A DNA stretch of 64,000 nt from Castellaniella ginsengisoli (lineage in GTDB: Bacteria > Pseudomonadota > Gammaproteobacteria > Burkholderiales > Burkholderiaceae_B). Position 1 is the first letter of the stretch. The number at the start of each line of letters is the position of its first letter. The notes beneath the pieces are model-generated. The model worked only from the letters and a program-made list of their open reading frames with translations. It searched no databases and was not told where the DNA came from. The stretch lies in NCBI RefSeq assembly GCF_039523235.1, contig NZ_BAAAEX010000009.1; one strand, 5' to 3'. This document shows, piece after piece, positions 9,666 through 20,263 of this stretch. The position numbers were made by a program, and so were the translations under genes.

Positions 9666-10514
9666 TCAGGCGTGGGCGGCCTTGTCTTTTTCCACCGGCG
9701 CGGGAACGGACTTGACCTCGCGCAGGGGGATGGGCGAGCGCAGGCCCGCCTGGCGCAATGCCTGCGGCGCATGGCGGTGCAGGTCGAAATACACGTCCCA
9801 ATACTGGTCCGCCGGCGTCCATGCGCGGATGTTCACCATGATGGTGCTGTCCCGGTATTCCATCACCATGACTTGAGGCGCCGGATCGGCCAGGATGCCC
9901 TCGTGCTGGTCCACCAGCGCCTGCAGGGCCGCCAGCGCGGCCTCCAGGTCGTCGTCGTAGCGCACGCCCAGCATCATGTCCAGGCGGCGGGTCTTGTTGC
10001 GGCTGTAGTTGGTGATCGGGCTGCCCCAGACCAGCGTATTGGGCAGCAGGATATGGATGCCGTCGACCTGCACGAAGCGCGTCATGAACAAGCCGATCTC
10101 GTCCACCGTGCCCGAACCCTGGCCGCCGATGGCGACGAACTCGCCCGCCCGCACCGGCCGCAACACCAGGAGCATGATGCCGGCGGCGAAATTCTGCAGC
10201 GTGCCCTGCAGGGCCAGGCCGATGGCCAGGGCGGAAGCGCCCAGCATGGCCACCAGGCTGGCGGTCTGAACCCCCAGGCGGGCCAGCACCGCCAGCAGCA
10301 CGACGATGCGCACCGCCCAGACGGTGACGCTGCGCACCATGGGCACGATGGTGGGATCGATCCGGGGCGAGCGGTCCGCAATGCGGCGCATCCAGCGGCC
10401 CAACAAACTGGAGATGGCCCAGCCGATCACCAGGATCGCCAAAGTCATGCCGAGATTGATCGCCATGCCGCTGAGGTCGGGTATGCCGGCCCAGAAGGCC
10501 TGAAGCTGTTCCAT
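9666..10514 (-). CDS. MscS-family mechanosensitive channel
   Basis: Small-conductance mechanosensitive channel that releases solutes on hypo-osmotic shock. The 282-residue protein has about three N-terminal membrane helices (about 18-38, 60-80, 85-105); TM3 holds the alanine/glycine-rich pore motif MLGASALAIGLALQGTLQN, followed by the beta domain (GTVDEIGLFMTRFVQVDGIHI, LPNTLVWGSPITNYSR) and a mixed alpha/beta C terminus. Length matches E. coli MscS (286). The start is taken at the ATG at 10514 (MEQLQAFWAG). It converges on cysE. The region upstream holds the first copy of the 186-bp repeat. Confidence 0.9.
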   Translation of the reverse strand: MEQLQAFWAGIPDLSGMAINLGMTLAILVIGWAISSLLGRWMRRIADRSPRIDPTIVPMVRSVTVWAVRIVVLLAVLARLGVQTASLVAMLGASALAIGLALQGTLQNFAAGIMLLVLRPVRAGEFVAIGGQGSGTVDEIGLFMTRFVQVDGIHILLPNTLVWGSPITNYSRNKTRRLDMMLGVRYDDDLEAALAALQALVDQHEGILADPAPQVMVMEYRDSTIMVNIRAWTPADQYWDVYFDLHRHAPQALRQAGLRSPIPLREVKSVPAPVEKDKAAHA

Positions 10515-10620
10515 GATGGAAATCCCTAGTAATGATTCGAAGAGAGGGGATTTTACGGCGACAGGCCGATGGTGTTCATGACACGCCTGGCCGGAACGCC
10601 CCCCGCCCGCCCGGAGGATT

Positions 10621-10806
10621 TTATCCATGCAGCGTGTGGACAAGGCGATGGACAAGTGCGGGGAGACTCAATTTTTATCTTTTAAATCAATCCGATGCAA
10701 TCCCCGATGAAAAAATGACCGGTCCATGACGGCCCTCGATTGCATGCGGTTATCCACCCCGCCTGTGGACAATCCCATGGACAAACCATGGGTTTTCCCG
10801 GATTCC
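10621..10806. repeat. 186-bp repeat, copy 1, with two DnaA-box-like clusters
   Basis: Direct repeat of 12189-12374. The two align without gaps over 186 bp, and a hand count gives 136 identical positions (about 73%). Each copy holds two clusters with the order TTATCCA(C), 6 bases, TGTGGACAA, 3-4 bases, ATGGACAA. Here they are at 10621-10655 and 10750-10784; the cluster starts are 129 bp apart, as in copy 2. TTATCCAC and TTGTCCACA resemble the DnaA box TTATCCACA. The repeat sits in the 505-bp gap between mscS and the chemoreceptor gene. Apart from it, I see no gene in that gap. Confidence 0.85.
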
Positions 10807-11019
10807 GGCGGTGGGACAAGGATTTAGGAAACGCGGTCAACAATCGCGCTGGATGACGGCGGCGTGATGATGGGTATTGGCGCACGCAAATGTCCTCCCC
10901 TCCGGGGGGCCGATATAGTGGCCGGATACAGTGCGCCCAGGCATGCGGCACGCCGTCCGGCGCCCGCCCGGGACAGCCCATAAAAACGAGCAGCCCGAAC
11001 GCTGCGACGGAGACACGAC

Positions 11020-12183
<1,164 letters not shown>

Positions 12184-12188
12184 GCCAT

Positions 12189-12374
12189 TTATCCACGCGG
12201 ATTGTGGACAATGCCATGGACAAGTCCTGAGGGACTTTATTTTCTTCTTTCAAATCAAATGGTTAATCCCCCAGGTGAAGGAATGACCGTTCCATGGCAC
12301 GCGACAACAGGAGGAAATTATCCACCTCGTCTGTGGACAAACCCATGGACAAACCTCGGGATTTCCCTGATTCC
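12189..12374. repeat. 186-bp repeat, copy 2, with two DnaA-box-like clusters
   Basis: Second copy of the repeat at 10621-10806, same orientation, 1568 bp away. Its clusters lie at 12189-12223 and 12318-12352, again 129 bp apart. Conservation is highest over the clusters, the AAATCAA and AATGACC segments and the right end; it is lowest at about positions 71-80 and 111-130 of the unit. It begins 6 bp after the chemoreceptor stop and ends 18 bp before the 3' end of the convergent dehydrogenase gene. Confidence 0.85.
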
Positions 12375-12391
12375 AGCAGCAAAACAAAGAC

Positions 12392-13423
12392 TTACGCCGG
12401 GCGGTCGGTTTGTGTTCCCGGCTCTTCGTGCCCGCCAAAACCCTTGCGCATCGCCGACAGGACCTTGTTGGCGAACTCCGCATTGCCGCGCGACTGGAAG
12501 CGCTCGAACAGCGCCGCGCTGAGCACCGGCACCGGCACGCCCTCGTCGATGGCGGCATGCAGCGTCCAGCGGCCTTCGCCGGAATCCGACACCCGCCCCG
12601 CGAAGCCATCCAGCTCAGGGTCGGCCTGCAACGCGCGCGCCGTCAGATCCAGCAGCCAGGACCCGATCACGCTGCCCCGGCGCCAAAGCTCCGCGATTTC
12701 CGGCAGATCCATGTCGTACTGATAGTGCTGCGGATCGCGCATCGGCGTCGTCTCCGCAGTGGCCGCATGATCGACCTTGCCCACATTCGCGTGGCGCAAC
12801 AGGTTGAAGCCTTCGGCATAGGCCTGCATGATCCCGTATTCAATACCGTTGTGCACCATTTTCACGAAATGCCCGGCCCCCGCGGGACCGCAGTGCAGAT
12901 AGCCCTGATCCGCCGTGCCCGCCCCGTCGCCGCGCCCCGGCGTGCACGATGCCGCATCCCGGCCCGGCGACAGCGCCGCGAACACCGGCTCCAGCCGCCC
13001 GACCGCCTCTGCGGCGCCGCCGATCATCAGGCAATAGCCCCGCGCCCGCCCGTGCACGCCGCCGCTGGTACCGACGTCCAGATAATGGATGCCCCGGCCC
13101 GCCAGCGTCTTGGCCCGCCGGATGTCGTCGTGATAGCAGGAATTGCCGCCATCGATGACCGTATCGTCCGCTTCGAGCAGCGGCACGAGCTGGTCCAGCA
13201 CCCCGTCCACCAGGCCCGCCGGCACCATCAGCCAGACCGTTCGCGGACGCGGGAGTTGCGCGACCAGTTCAGTGAGCGAACCGGCTCCGGCAGCGCCATC
13301 GGCCACCAGCCGCGCGACCGCGTCTGCCTGCGGGTCGTAGGCGACGCAGCCGATGTTCTTGTCCATGAGCCGCCGCGCCATGTTTGCGCCCATGCGCCCC
13401 AAACCGACCATGCCGATGTGCAT
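12392..13423 (-). CDS. 6-phosphogluconate dehydrogenase (decarboxylating), short type
   Basis: Oxidatively decarboxylates 6-phosphogluconate to ribulose 5-phosphate in the pentose phosphate pathway. The N-terminal Rossmann motif GLGRMGANMARRL is at 7-19, the substrate motif GTSGGVHGRARG follows at mid-protein, and the catalytic KMVHNGIEYGIMQ (Lys, His-Asn) is intact. At 343 residues it is the short GntZ/YqeC-type enzyme, often NAD-preferring, not the about 470-residue Gnd; cofactor choice is inferred. The start at 13423 has GGAGA about 5 bases upstream. No other pentose-phosphate gene is adjacent. Confidence 0.9.
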   Translation of the reverse strand: MHIGMVGLGRMGANMARRLMDKNIGCVAYDPQADAVARLVADGAAGAGSLTELVAQLPRPRTVWLMVPAGLVDGVLDQLVPLLEADDTVIDGGNSCYHDDIRRAKTLAGRGIHYLDVGTSGGVHGRARGYCLMIGGAAEAVGRLEPVFAALSPGRDAASCTPGRGDGAGTADQGYLHCGPAGAGHFVKMVHNGIEYGIMQAYAEGFNLLRHANVGKVDHAATAETTPMRDPQHYQYDMDLPEIAELWRRGSVIGSWLLDLTARALQADPELDGFAGRVSDSGEGRWTLHAAIDEGVPVPVLSAALFERFQSRGNAEFANKVLSAMRKGFGGHEEPGTQTDRPA

Positions 13424-13513
13424 GTGAATCTCCGTGAATTGCATTGGGGGTAATGGTACAGGGAGCTCACGGCGCCGTGACACGCCGGATATGAAGTGAA
13501 AGCGCCTGTTGCG

Positions 13514-15553
13514 TCAATCTTTCCCAGCCACGCCCGCCGCCGCCAGTACACGCCGCACGAACACGGCGCACATGAGCACAAAAGCCAGCAGCCCGATGCC
13601 GGTGGCGATCGGTGCGAACTCAGGCCCGGCCACGGCCAGCGGCGCATCGCCGCCGCCGGACGCCATGGAGCCCACGATCACGATGGCCAGCACCACGCCC
13701 ACCAGGCTCTCGCCCACGATCAGCCCCGAAGCGAACAGCGTGCCCGTGCGCTCGCTGGCCTGCTCGGCTTGAGCGCGGCCCGCGCCGTCCGGCAGCGCCC
13801 GGGCGCGGATCCGGGCCCGCACGAACCACGAGATCAGCGCGCCGACGAACAGCGCCGTCGCCACGGTGGGCGGCAGGTAGACGCCCATGGCCACCGCCAG
13901 CGGCGGCACGCGGAACCGGCTGAATCGTCCCAGAACCCAGTCGAAAACAATCAGCGCAGCGCCCACCAGCACACCGAGGCGGATGAAGGTCCAGTCCAGC
14001 GTGTGGCTGAACAGACCTTGCGCAATGGTGATCATGAGCGACGCTTGCGGTGCGGCCAGGGCCTGGGCGGGATCCATGCCTTCGCGCGGCAGACTACCGA
14101 TGAAACCATAGGCTTCGTAGAGCAGCTCCAGCACCGGGGGAATCGTCACCGCGCCGATCACGCAACCGATGATCAGCGCCGTCTGCTGCCGCCACGGGGT
14201 CGCATGCACCAGCCAACCCGTCTTGAGGTCTTGCAGGTTATCGTTGGAAATCGCCGCCACGGCCACGACGACCGAGGTGCAGAACAGCGCCAGCGCCGTC
14301 ATGAAGCGTACGGATTCGGGGTTGCCCAGCAGGTCTTGCGTCTGGCCGATACCGATGAAAATCATGGACGAGGCCAGGATGGCGATCACCGCGATACCGG
14401 AGATCGGGCTGGCCGACGAGCCGACCAGGCCAGCCATGTAGCCGCAGGCGGCCGCCACCAGAAAACCGAAGACGAACGCCAGCACGACCCCGGCCACCAC
14501 CAGGGTCCAGGCGGCCATCGCGGGCAGGCCCGAATCCGCCACGAAAGACTGGAACGTCGCGCCCAGCAGCAAGATCATGAGCAGCGTCAACTTCAGCAGC
14601 AGCCCGGGCGGCAAGTCGGCGTCGGTGCGGCTCTGCCCCGACTCACCCGGCCCGCGTTTCAGCACCGACAGCGAAATCCGCATCCCCTCGATCATGGGGC
14701 GGATGAGCGTCAACAGCGTCCAGACCGCCGCCACGGCAATCATGCCCGCGCCGATCAAACGCACCTTGGAGACCCAGATACCGGAGGCGAAGTCCGCCAG
14801 ACTGACGCCATCGGGCATGGGCGAGAGCCACGTCAGCCAGGGCACGGCCACGCCCCAGGACAGCACCACGCCCAGCAGCATCGCCACACCGCCGACGATG
14901 CCCACGAGGTAGCCCGCGCCGACCAAGGCAAAGGACAGCCCCAGGGGCAGTTGGAATACGGCGCGCCCGGCACTGAACCAATAACCCACGCTGTCACTGG
15001 CCACACGCAGGCCGCCCGTCATCAGGCTGAAGCCGCCCGCCAGCGCCCCGCCCAGCAGGATGTCGCGCAAGCCGCCAGCCTGCCGCCGGGTTTCCGCGCC
15101 TTCGCCCGGCGTTTGTCCGACTTTCAGGATTTCGGCGGCGGCCACGCCTTCCGGGTACGGCAGGTCGCTGTTGACGACCAGCGCGCGCCGCAGCGGCACG
15201 GTGAACACCACCCCCAGAATTCCGCCGCAGGCGCAGATCATGGCGGTTTGCAGCAGGGGAAATCCCGTCCAGTACCCCATCATCAGCAGCGCCGGCAACA
15301 CGAAGATGACAGCCGACAAGGTGCCCGCCGCAGACGCCTGCGTCTGGACGATATTGTTCTCCAGAATATTGGAGTCCCGGAACGCCCTCAGCACCGCCAT
15401 GGAAATCACCGCTGCGGGGATCGAAGACGCGAAGGTCAGGCCCACTTTCAGGCCCAGGTAGACGTTGGACGCGGTGAAGACCAGGGTGATCAAGGCGCCC
15501 AGAATCACGCCCCGCAGGGTGAGTTCTTTAAGCGAAGCGTGCGAGTCGGGCAT
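13514..15553 (-). CDS. OPT-family oligopeptide/metal-chelate transporter
   Basis: A 679-residue polytopic inner-membrane protein of the oligopeptide transporter (OPT) superfamily, with about 15 hydrophobic segments. Family landmarks include the N-terminal TLRGVILGALITLVFTASN and GLTFASSIPAAVIS and the central NDNLQDLKTGWLVHATPW block. OPT members import oligopeptides or metal chelates by proton coupling; the substrate here is unknown. The start is taken at the ATG at 15553 (MPDSHASLKELTLRG). It forms no obvious operon. Confidence 0.87.
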   Translation of the reverse strand: MPDSHASLKELTLRGVILGALITLVFTASNVYLGLKVGLTFASSIPAAVISMAVLRAFRDSNILENNIVQTQASAAGTLSAVIFVLPALLMMGYWTGFPLLQTAMICACGGILGVVFTVPLRRALVVNSDLPYPEGVAAAEILKVGQTPGEGAETRRQAGGLRDILLGGALAGGFSLMTGGLRVASDSVGYWFSAGRAVFQLPLGLSFALVGAGYLVGIVGGVAMLLGVVLSWGVAVPWLTWLSPMPDGVSLADFASGIWVSKVRLIGAGMIAVAAVWTLLTLIRPMIEGMRISLSVLKRGPGESGQSRTDADLPPGLLLKLTLLMILLLGATFQSFVADSGLPAMAAWTLVVAGVVLAFVFGFLVAAACGYMAGLVGSSASPISGIAVIAILASSMIFIGIGQTQDLLGNPESVRFMTALALFCTSVVVAVAAISNDNLQDLKTGWLVHATPWRQQTALIIGCVIGAVTIPPVLELLYEAYGFIGSLPREGMDPAQALAAPQASLMITIAQGLFSHTLDWTFIRLGVLVGAALIVFDWVLGRFSRFRVPPLAVAMGVYLPPTVATALFVGALISWFVRARIRARALPDGAGRAQAEQASERTGTLFASGLIVGESLVGVVLAIVIVGSMASGGGDAPLAVAGPEFAPIATGIGLLAFVLMCAVFVRRVLAAAGVAGKD

Positions 15554-15706
15554 GGTGTCGGCCGATCCTATGAGGCATGGATGATGCAATGCGCGCATTG
15601 TGAAGCATGCGGCGGGATTCGTCACGGGCCGTGCTGGTATTCGCGATCAGGGTTCGGCACGCGCGCGATCAATACGCATCCTTGTTATTTTGTTATTCGT
15701 GTGCCC

Positions 15707-15735
15707 ATACCGAATACCGGTAAGCGGTATAAAAT
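15707..15735 (+). promoter_or_regulatory. Probable hig operator and -10 element
   Basis: ATACCGA (15707-15713) is followed at once by ATACCGG (15714-15720), and 15714-15719/15725-15730 form a perfect inverted repeat ATACCG-gtaag-CGGTAT. It abuts TATAAAAT (15728-15735), a good -10 sequence in otherwise GC-rich DNA. HigA-type antitoxins autorepress by binding inverted repeats over their promoter, so this is the expected place for such an operator. No good -35 hexamer is seen. Confidence 0.5.
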
Positions 15736-15843
15736 AAGAATCGGCAAGGACGCTGCTGCTTCCGAATCAACGCACAATGGTGTATTTACTTTTTCTGGAC
15801 TGATAAAGGCCGAGAAGAGATCAGAATTGTGGGCTACCACTGA
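15733..15843 (+). pseudogene. higB: higB toxin remnant (3' end only)
   Basis: In this frame the DNA encodes NKNRQGRCCFRINAQW then CIYFFWTDKGREEIRIVGYH and a stop at 15841-15843. This matches the C-terminal third of HigB/RelE-like mRNA interferases (pattern GDRxGQYSIRINDQWRICF...W...VEIVDYH). A TAA at 15730-15732 closes the frame upstream, no start codon follows it, and no N-terminal HigB sequence is found upstream in any frame. The toxin is therefore 5'-truncated and inactive. It lies 44 bp before higA, the normal gene order. Confidence 0.65.
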
Positions 15844-15887
15844 AAAGAACTTCGCTTCAAAGAACACGTCTACAGAAGGATTCAGTC

Positions 15888-16199
15888 ATGATCAAAAGTG
15901 GCATGCGCCCCATACACCCCGGACAGATCCTGCGTGAGGACTACCTGAATCCCCTGGGCATGAGCGCCAGCGCACTAGCCCGCCATCTGCTCGTTCCGGC
16001 TTCACGCATCAACGACATCCTGCTCGAACGGCGTGGCATCACGGCCGACACAGCGTTACGCTTAAGCCGTTACTTCGGTGGCGACGCACAATCCTGGCTG
16101 AACCTGCAAGTCGCCTTCGATCTGCGCACCGCCGAACTCAACACCGATCTGCAAACCGTACTGGAATCGCTCCAGCCCATGGAACCGACTCCGGCATAA
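15888..16199 (+). CDS. higA: HigA-family antitoxin (orphan)
   Basis: A 103-residue XRE-type helix-turn-helix protein of the HigA addiction-module antidote family: MRPIHPGQILREDYLNPLGMSAS at the start, the HTH LARHLLVPASRINDILLERRG, then RLSRYFGGDAQSWLNLQVAFD, a family signature. AGAAGGA lies about 7 bases before the ATG. It normally neutralises HigB and represses the locus, but higB here is only a remnant, so it is probably a DNA-binding regulator without a toxin partner. The surrounding DNA is AT-richer than its neighbours, in keeping with acquired DNA. Confidence 0.88.
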   Translation: MIKSGMRPIHPGQILREDYLNPLGMSASALARHLLVPASRINDILLERRGITADTALRLSRYFGGDAQSWLNLQVAFDLRTAELNTDLQTVLESLQPMEPTPA

Positions 16200-16368
16200 G
16201 TGCTGGCCGCTGCCTCACTCGGCAACACGACGGCCCAGGTAGATTTCTAAAACATGGATCCCGCGCTCATGCCGCCCACGATCTGGCGCCAACCAGTCCC
16301 AGACATCCCCCACCCCATTGAACGATAATACGGGTCTCCCCGTTTCACCTCCCGCCAGCATTCCGCCC

Positions 16369-18966
16369 ATGTCCACCCCCGACCTCTCCGGCCACACCCC
16401 GATGATGCAGCAATATTTACAGCTCAAGGCCCAGGCCGGGTCGCATCTGCTGTTCTACCGCATGGGCGACTTCTACGAGATGTTCTACGAAGACGCGGAG
16501 CGCGGGGCGCGGCTGCTGAACTTGACGCTGACCAAGCGCGGCACGTCCAACGGCGCGCCGATCCCGATGGCCGGCGTGCCGCATCACGCCATGGAGGGCT
16601 ACCTGGCGCGGCTGGTGGCGCTGGGCGAATCCATCGCCATCTGCGAGCAGATCGGCGACCCGGCCGCCAGCAAGGGGCCCGTCGAGCGCAAGATCGTGCG
16701 CGTGGTGACGCCGGGCACGCTGACCGACGATGCGCTGCTGCCGGCCAACGACGACCGCCGGATCGCGGCATTGATCAGCGGGCGCGGCCATGGCCGCGAG
16801 ACACTGGGCCTGGCCTGGATGAACCTGGCCAACGGCGACTTCAAGGCCTGCGAATCGACCCCCGAGCTGCTGGATGCGGAACTGGCCCGCATCGCGCCCG
16901 CCGAACTGGTCTGCGCGGAACAGGCGGACACGCAGCCGCTGGATGCTTCCGGGCTGGACGCGGCGATCAGCCGGGTGCCGGACTGGCACTTCGAGGCCGA
17001 CGGCGCGCGCGATACGCTGCTGCGCCATTTCGGCGTGAACGATGTCGGCGCTTTCGGGCTGGATCATCTGCCGCTGGCGATGCGGGCGGCGGGCGCGCTG
17101 CTGCGCTATGTCGGGGCCACGCAATCGCAGGCGCTCAGCCACGTGCACAGCCTGTCGGTGGATGCGGGCGGCGACTACGTGGTGCTGGACCCGGCCACGC
17201 GGCGCAACCTGGAGATCACGGACACGCTGAACGGCGGCGAAGGGCCGACGCTGTTCAGCACGCTGGACCACGCCCGCACGCCCATGGGCAGCCGCCAGTT
17301 GCGCCGCTGGCTGCAGGCGCCGCTGCGCGACAATCCGCAGGCGCAGGCGCGCCAGGACGCCATCACGCAGTTGCTGCAGGCGCCGGATGCGGACGGCGCG
17401 CTGCGCGCATTGCGCGATGCGTTGCGGCTTCTGCCCGATCTGGAACGCATGGCGACCCGCCTGGCCCTGGGCACGATCCGCCCGCGCGAGCTGGCCAGCC
17501 TGCGCGATGCACTGGGGGGGCTGGATGCGCTGGCGCAGGCGACCGCATCCGCCTTCGGCGCCCAGGGGTTGCTGGCCGACTGCCTGCGAGACGTGCCCGT
17601 CGACCCGGCGCTGCACGCGCTGCTGGCGCGCGGCATCGCCGCCGAGCCCGCCCTGGCGGTGCGCGACGGCGGCGTGATCGCCCCGGGCTACGATGCAGAG
17701 CTGGATGAGCTGCGCCAACTGGCGGGCGACAACGGCGCCTTTCTGCTGGAAGTCGAAGCCCGGGAACGCGAGCGCACCGGCATTGCCAATCTGCGGGTGG
17801 AATACAACCGCGTCCACGGTTTCTTCATCGAAGTCTCGCGCGGTCAGGCCGACAAGGTGCCCGACGACTACCGCCGCCGCCAGACATTGAAAAACGTGGA
17901 GCGCTACATCACGCCCGAGCTGAAAGCCTGGGAGGACAAGGTCCTGTCGGCCCGGGACCGCAGCCTGGGACGCGAGAAACTGCTGTACGAACAGATTCTC
18001 GCGCAGGCGGCGGCCCACGCGGCGGCCCTGGCGCGCAGCGCCGCCGCGCTGGCGCGGATCGACGCGCTGGCCGGGCTGGCCCACCATGCGCGCGCCCATG
18101 GCTGGGTCGCGCCGGTGCTGTCCGAAGACATCTGCCTGGAGATCGAAGCGGGCCGCCATCCGGTGGTGGAGCACAGCATCGAGTCCTTCACGCCGAATGA
18201 CTGCCGCATGGACGAAGAACGCCGCATGCTGCTGATCACGGGCCCGAACATGGGCGGCAAGTCCACCTATATGCGCCAGGTGGCGCTGATCGCGCTGCTG
18301 GCGCGCGCCGGCAGCTATGTGCCGGCCACCCGCGCGAAGATCGGCCCGCTGGACCGCATCTTCACGCGCATCGGTGCGGCCGACGACCTGGCCGGCGGGC
18401 GCTCGACCTTCATGATGGAAATGATGGAAGCGGGCGTGATCCTGGGCGCATCCACGCCACGCAGCCTGGTGCTGATGGACGAGATCGGCCGGGGCACGTC
18501 CACCTACGACGGCCTGGCGCTGGCCTGGGCCATCGCCCACCGGCTGCTGACGACCAACCGCGCCCTGACGCTGTTTGCCACGCACTACTTCGAGATGACC
18601 CGTCTGCCGGAGCGGACCCACGGCGTGAGCAACGTCCATCTGGCGGCGGCCGATGCGCCCGATGGCGTGGTCTTTCTGCACGAGGTCCGGCCCGGGCCGG
18701 CCAGCCAGAGCTACGGCTTGCACGTGGCCCAGCGGGCGGGCATCCCGCCGGTGGTGATCCGCCACGCCCGCAAAGAATTGGCCGAGCTGGAGGCCCGCAA
18801 CCGGGCGGAATCCCAACTGGGGTTGTTCGTGCAGCAGGTCGAGGAGGAGTCCGGCGGCGACCCGGATGCGCCGTTGCGCACCGCCTTGCAGGCGCTGGAA
18901 CCCGACAGTCTCAGCCCGCGCGAGGCGCTGGAACTGATCTATCAACTGCGCCGCGATTTTCTCTGA
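16369..18966 (+). CDS. mutS: DNA mismatch repair protein MutS
   Basis: Recognises mismatches and starts methyl-directed repair with MutL. The 865-residue product has the mismatch-binding Phe-x-Glu in GDFYEMFYEDA near the N terminus, the connector and lever/clamp regions, and a C-terminal ABC-type ATPase: Walker A GPNMGGKST, DEIGRGTSTYDG and FATHYFE, then the C-terminal dimerisation tail. The start is taken as the ATG at 16369 (MSTPDLSGHTPMMQQYLQLK), matching the family N terminus; an upstream in-frame TTG at 16318 would add 17 proline-rich residues. roxA-type follows after 42 bp and may be co-transcribed. Confidence 0.97.
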   Translation: MSTPDLSGHTPMMQQYLQLKAQAGSHLLFYRMGDFYEMFYEDAERGARLLNLTLTKRGTSNGAPIPMAGVPHHAMEGYLARLVALGESIAICEQIGDPAASKGPVERKIVRVVTPGTLTDDALLPANDDRRIAALISGRGHGRETLGLAWMNLANGDFKACESTPELLDAELARIAPAELVCAEQADTQPLDASGLDAAISRVPDWHFEADGARDTLLRHFGVNDVGAFGLDHLPLAMRAAGALLRYVGATQSQALSHVHSLSVDAGGDYVVLDPATRRNLEITDTLNGGEGPTLFSTLDHARTPMGSRQLRRWLQAPLRDNPQAQARQDAITQLLQAPDADGALRALRDALRLLPDLERMATRLALGTIRPRELASLRDALGGLDALAQATASAFGAQGLLADCLRDVPVDPALHALLARGIAAEPALAVRDGGVIAPGYDAELDELRQLAGDNGAFLLEVEARERERTGIANLRVEYNRVHGFFIEVSRGQADKVPDDYRRRQTLKNVERYITPELKAWEDKVLSARDRSLGREKLLYEQILAQAAAHAAALARSAAALARIDALAGLAHHARAHGWVAPVLSEDICLEIEAGRHPVVEHSIESFTPNDCRMDEERRMLLITGPNMGGKSTYMRQVALIALLARAGSYVPATRAKIGPLDRIFTRIGAADDLAGGRSTFMMEMMEAGVILGASTPRSLVLMDEIGRGTSTYDGLALAWAIAHRLLTTNRALTLFATHYFEMTRLPERTHGVSNVHLAAADAPDGVVFLHEVRPGPASQSYGLHVAQRAGIPPVVIRHARKELAELEARNRAESQLGLFVQQVEEESGGDPDAPLRTALQALEPDSLSPREALELIYQLRRDFL

Positions 18967-19008
18967 GCGCTGCGCCCGGCCTGCCCGACACTTCACAGGA
19001 CATCCGCC

Positions 19009-20199
19009 ATGCAGACCCCCGACATCGACCAGCCCACGCCACTGCTGGGCGGCCTGACGCCCCAGGCTTTCATGCGCGACTACTGGCAGAAGAAGCCCCT
19101 GCTGGTGCGCCAGGCGATCCCGGGTTTCCAGCCGCCGGTCACGATCCGGGATGTACAGACCCTGGCCCGCCGCGAAGAGGTCGAATCCCGCCTGATCACG
19201 CACGGCGAGCGGGGCTGGTCGCTTAAGAACGGGCCGTTTCGCCGGCTGCCGCCCGCCACCCAGCCCAATTGGACGCTGCTGGTGCAAAGCGTGGACCTGC
19301 ACGACGACGCCTCGGCTGCGTTGATGCGGCAGTTCCGCTTCATTTCCGACGCGCGGCTGGACGATCTGATGATCAGCATCGCCACCGACGGCGGCGGCGT
19401 GGGCCCGCACTACGACAGCTACGACGTGTTCCTGCTGCAAGGCAGCGGCCGGCGCCGCTGGCGCACCAGCCGGCAGGCGGACCGCGCCCTGGTGCCCGGA
19501 TTGCCGCTGAAGATCCTGGCCGATTTCCAGCCGGAAGCCGACGACATCCTGGAACCCGGCGACATGCTGTACTTGCCGCCGCACGTCTGCCATGACGGCA
19601 TTGCCCTGGGCAACGACTGCATGACGCTGTCGATCGGTTTCCGCGTCCCCAGCCAGGCCACACTGGCCCGGGGCTTGCTGGAGGCCGCCGCCGACCAGAT
19701 TTCCGCCCAGCACCTGGGCGATCCCGGGCTGTACGGGCATCCCTGCCTGCCCGGGCCCGATCTGGCCGCGTTGTACACCGACGCCGGCGCGCCCGCCACC
19801 CGCACACCGGCGGCGCTGCCCGATACGCTGGTGCAGGCCACGCTGGACACGCTGTCCAGGATCCGCCTGGACCAGGCGGTAGCGGCCCGGTTCCTGGGGC
19901 AATGGCTGACTTCACTGCCCGACAGCGCCCTGTTCGATCCCGCCGACGACCCCCTCTCGTTGAGCGCCGGAGTGCCCGCCTCCGGGCGCCTGGCGCTGGA
20001 CCGCTGCACGCGGCTGATGTACAGCGGCCGGCAGCTTTTCATCAACGGAGAGGTCGCCCCCCAGGCCGCCGAGCCCGGCCTGGAAGCACTGGCCGACCGG
20101 CGCGTGCTGGATGCCGGCGCGGTGCGCCGCCTGGCGCCCGAAACCCTTGCCCTGCTCGATGAATGGCTGCAGGAAGGCTGGCTGCACTGGGAAGACTGA
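19009..20199 (+). CDS. roxA: Ribosomal protein uL16 arginine hydroxylase-like JmjC oxygenase
   Basis: Fe(II)/2-oxoglutarate-dependent cupin oxygenase related to E. coli YcfD/RoxA, which hydroxylates an arginine of ribosomal protein uL16. The 396-residue protein begins with the JmjC-like lead DYWQKKPLLVRQA; the iron-binding HxD is in GVGPHYDSYDVFLLQG and the distal His in LPPHVCHDGIALG. A winged-helix-like C-terminal domain completes the normal architecture. It lies 42 bp after mutS on the same strand. Function is assigned by family; the substrate is not shown by sequence. Confidence 0.9.
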   Translation: MQTPDIDQPTPLLGGLTPQAFMRDYWQKKPLLVRQAIPGFQPPVTIRDVQTLARREEVESRLITHGERGWSLKNGPFRRLPPATQPNWTLLVQSVDLHDDASAALMRQFRFISDARLDDLMISIATDGGGVGPHYDSYDVFLLQGSGRRRWRTSRQADRALVPGLPLKILADFQPEADDILEPGDMLYLPPHVCHDGIALGNDCMTLSIGFRVPSQATLARGLLEAAADQISAQHLGDPGLYGHPCLPGPDLAALYTDAGAPATRTPAALPDTLVQATLDTLSRIRLDQAVAARFLGQWLTSLPDSALFDPADDPLSLSAGVPASGRLALDRCTRLMYSGRQLFINGEVAPQAAEPGLEALADRRVLDAGAVRRLAPETLALLDEWLQEGWLHWED

Positions 20200-20263
20200 G
20201 CCCGGTCCCCATCGCGCCTTGCAAGGCGCTCCGATTCGTCAGGCCGGGTCATTCAGGCAATTT

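Noticed and set aside
10887..10916. Sigma-28 (flagellar) promoter before the chemoreceptor
   Set aside because: GCCGATAT (10909-10916) is close to the -10 consensus, but the nearest CAAA is 18 bp away instead of 15, so the pair does not fit.
15554..15732. Complete higB toxin gene upstream of higA
   Set aside because: The toxin frame is closed by TAA at 15730, and no HigB N-terminal sequence is found in any frame above it.
16318..16368. Earlier TTG start for mutS
   Set aside because: The extra 17 residues are proline-rich and unlike MutS; the ATG at 16369 begins the conserved N terminus.
13496..19902. Very long open frames antisense to the OPT transporter, mutS and roxA genes
   Set aside because: They are His/Gln/Arg/Gly-rich, match no family, and mirror real genes with full motif sets. 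Such frames are expected in GC-rich DNA.
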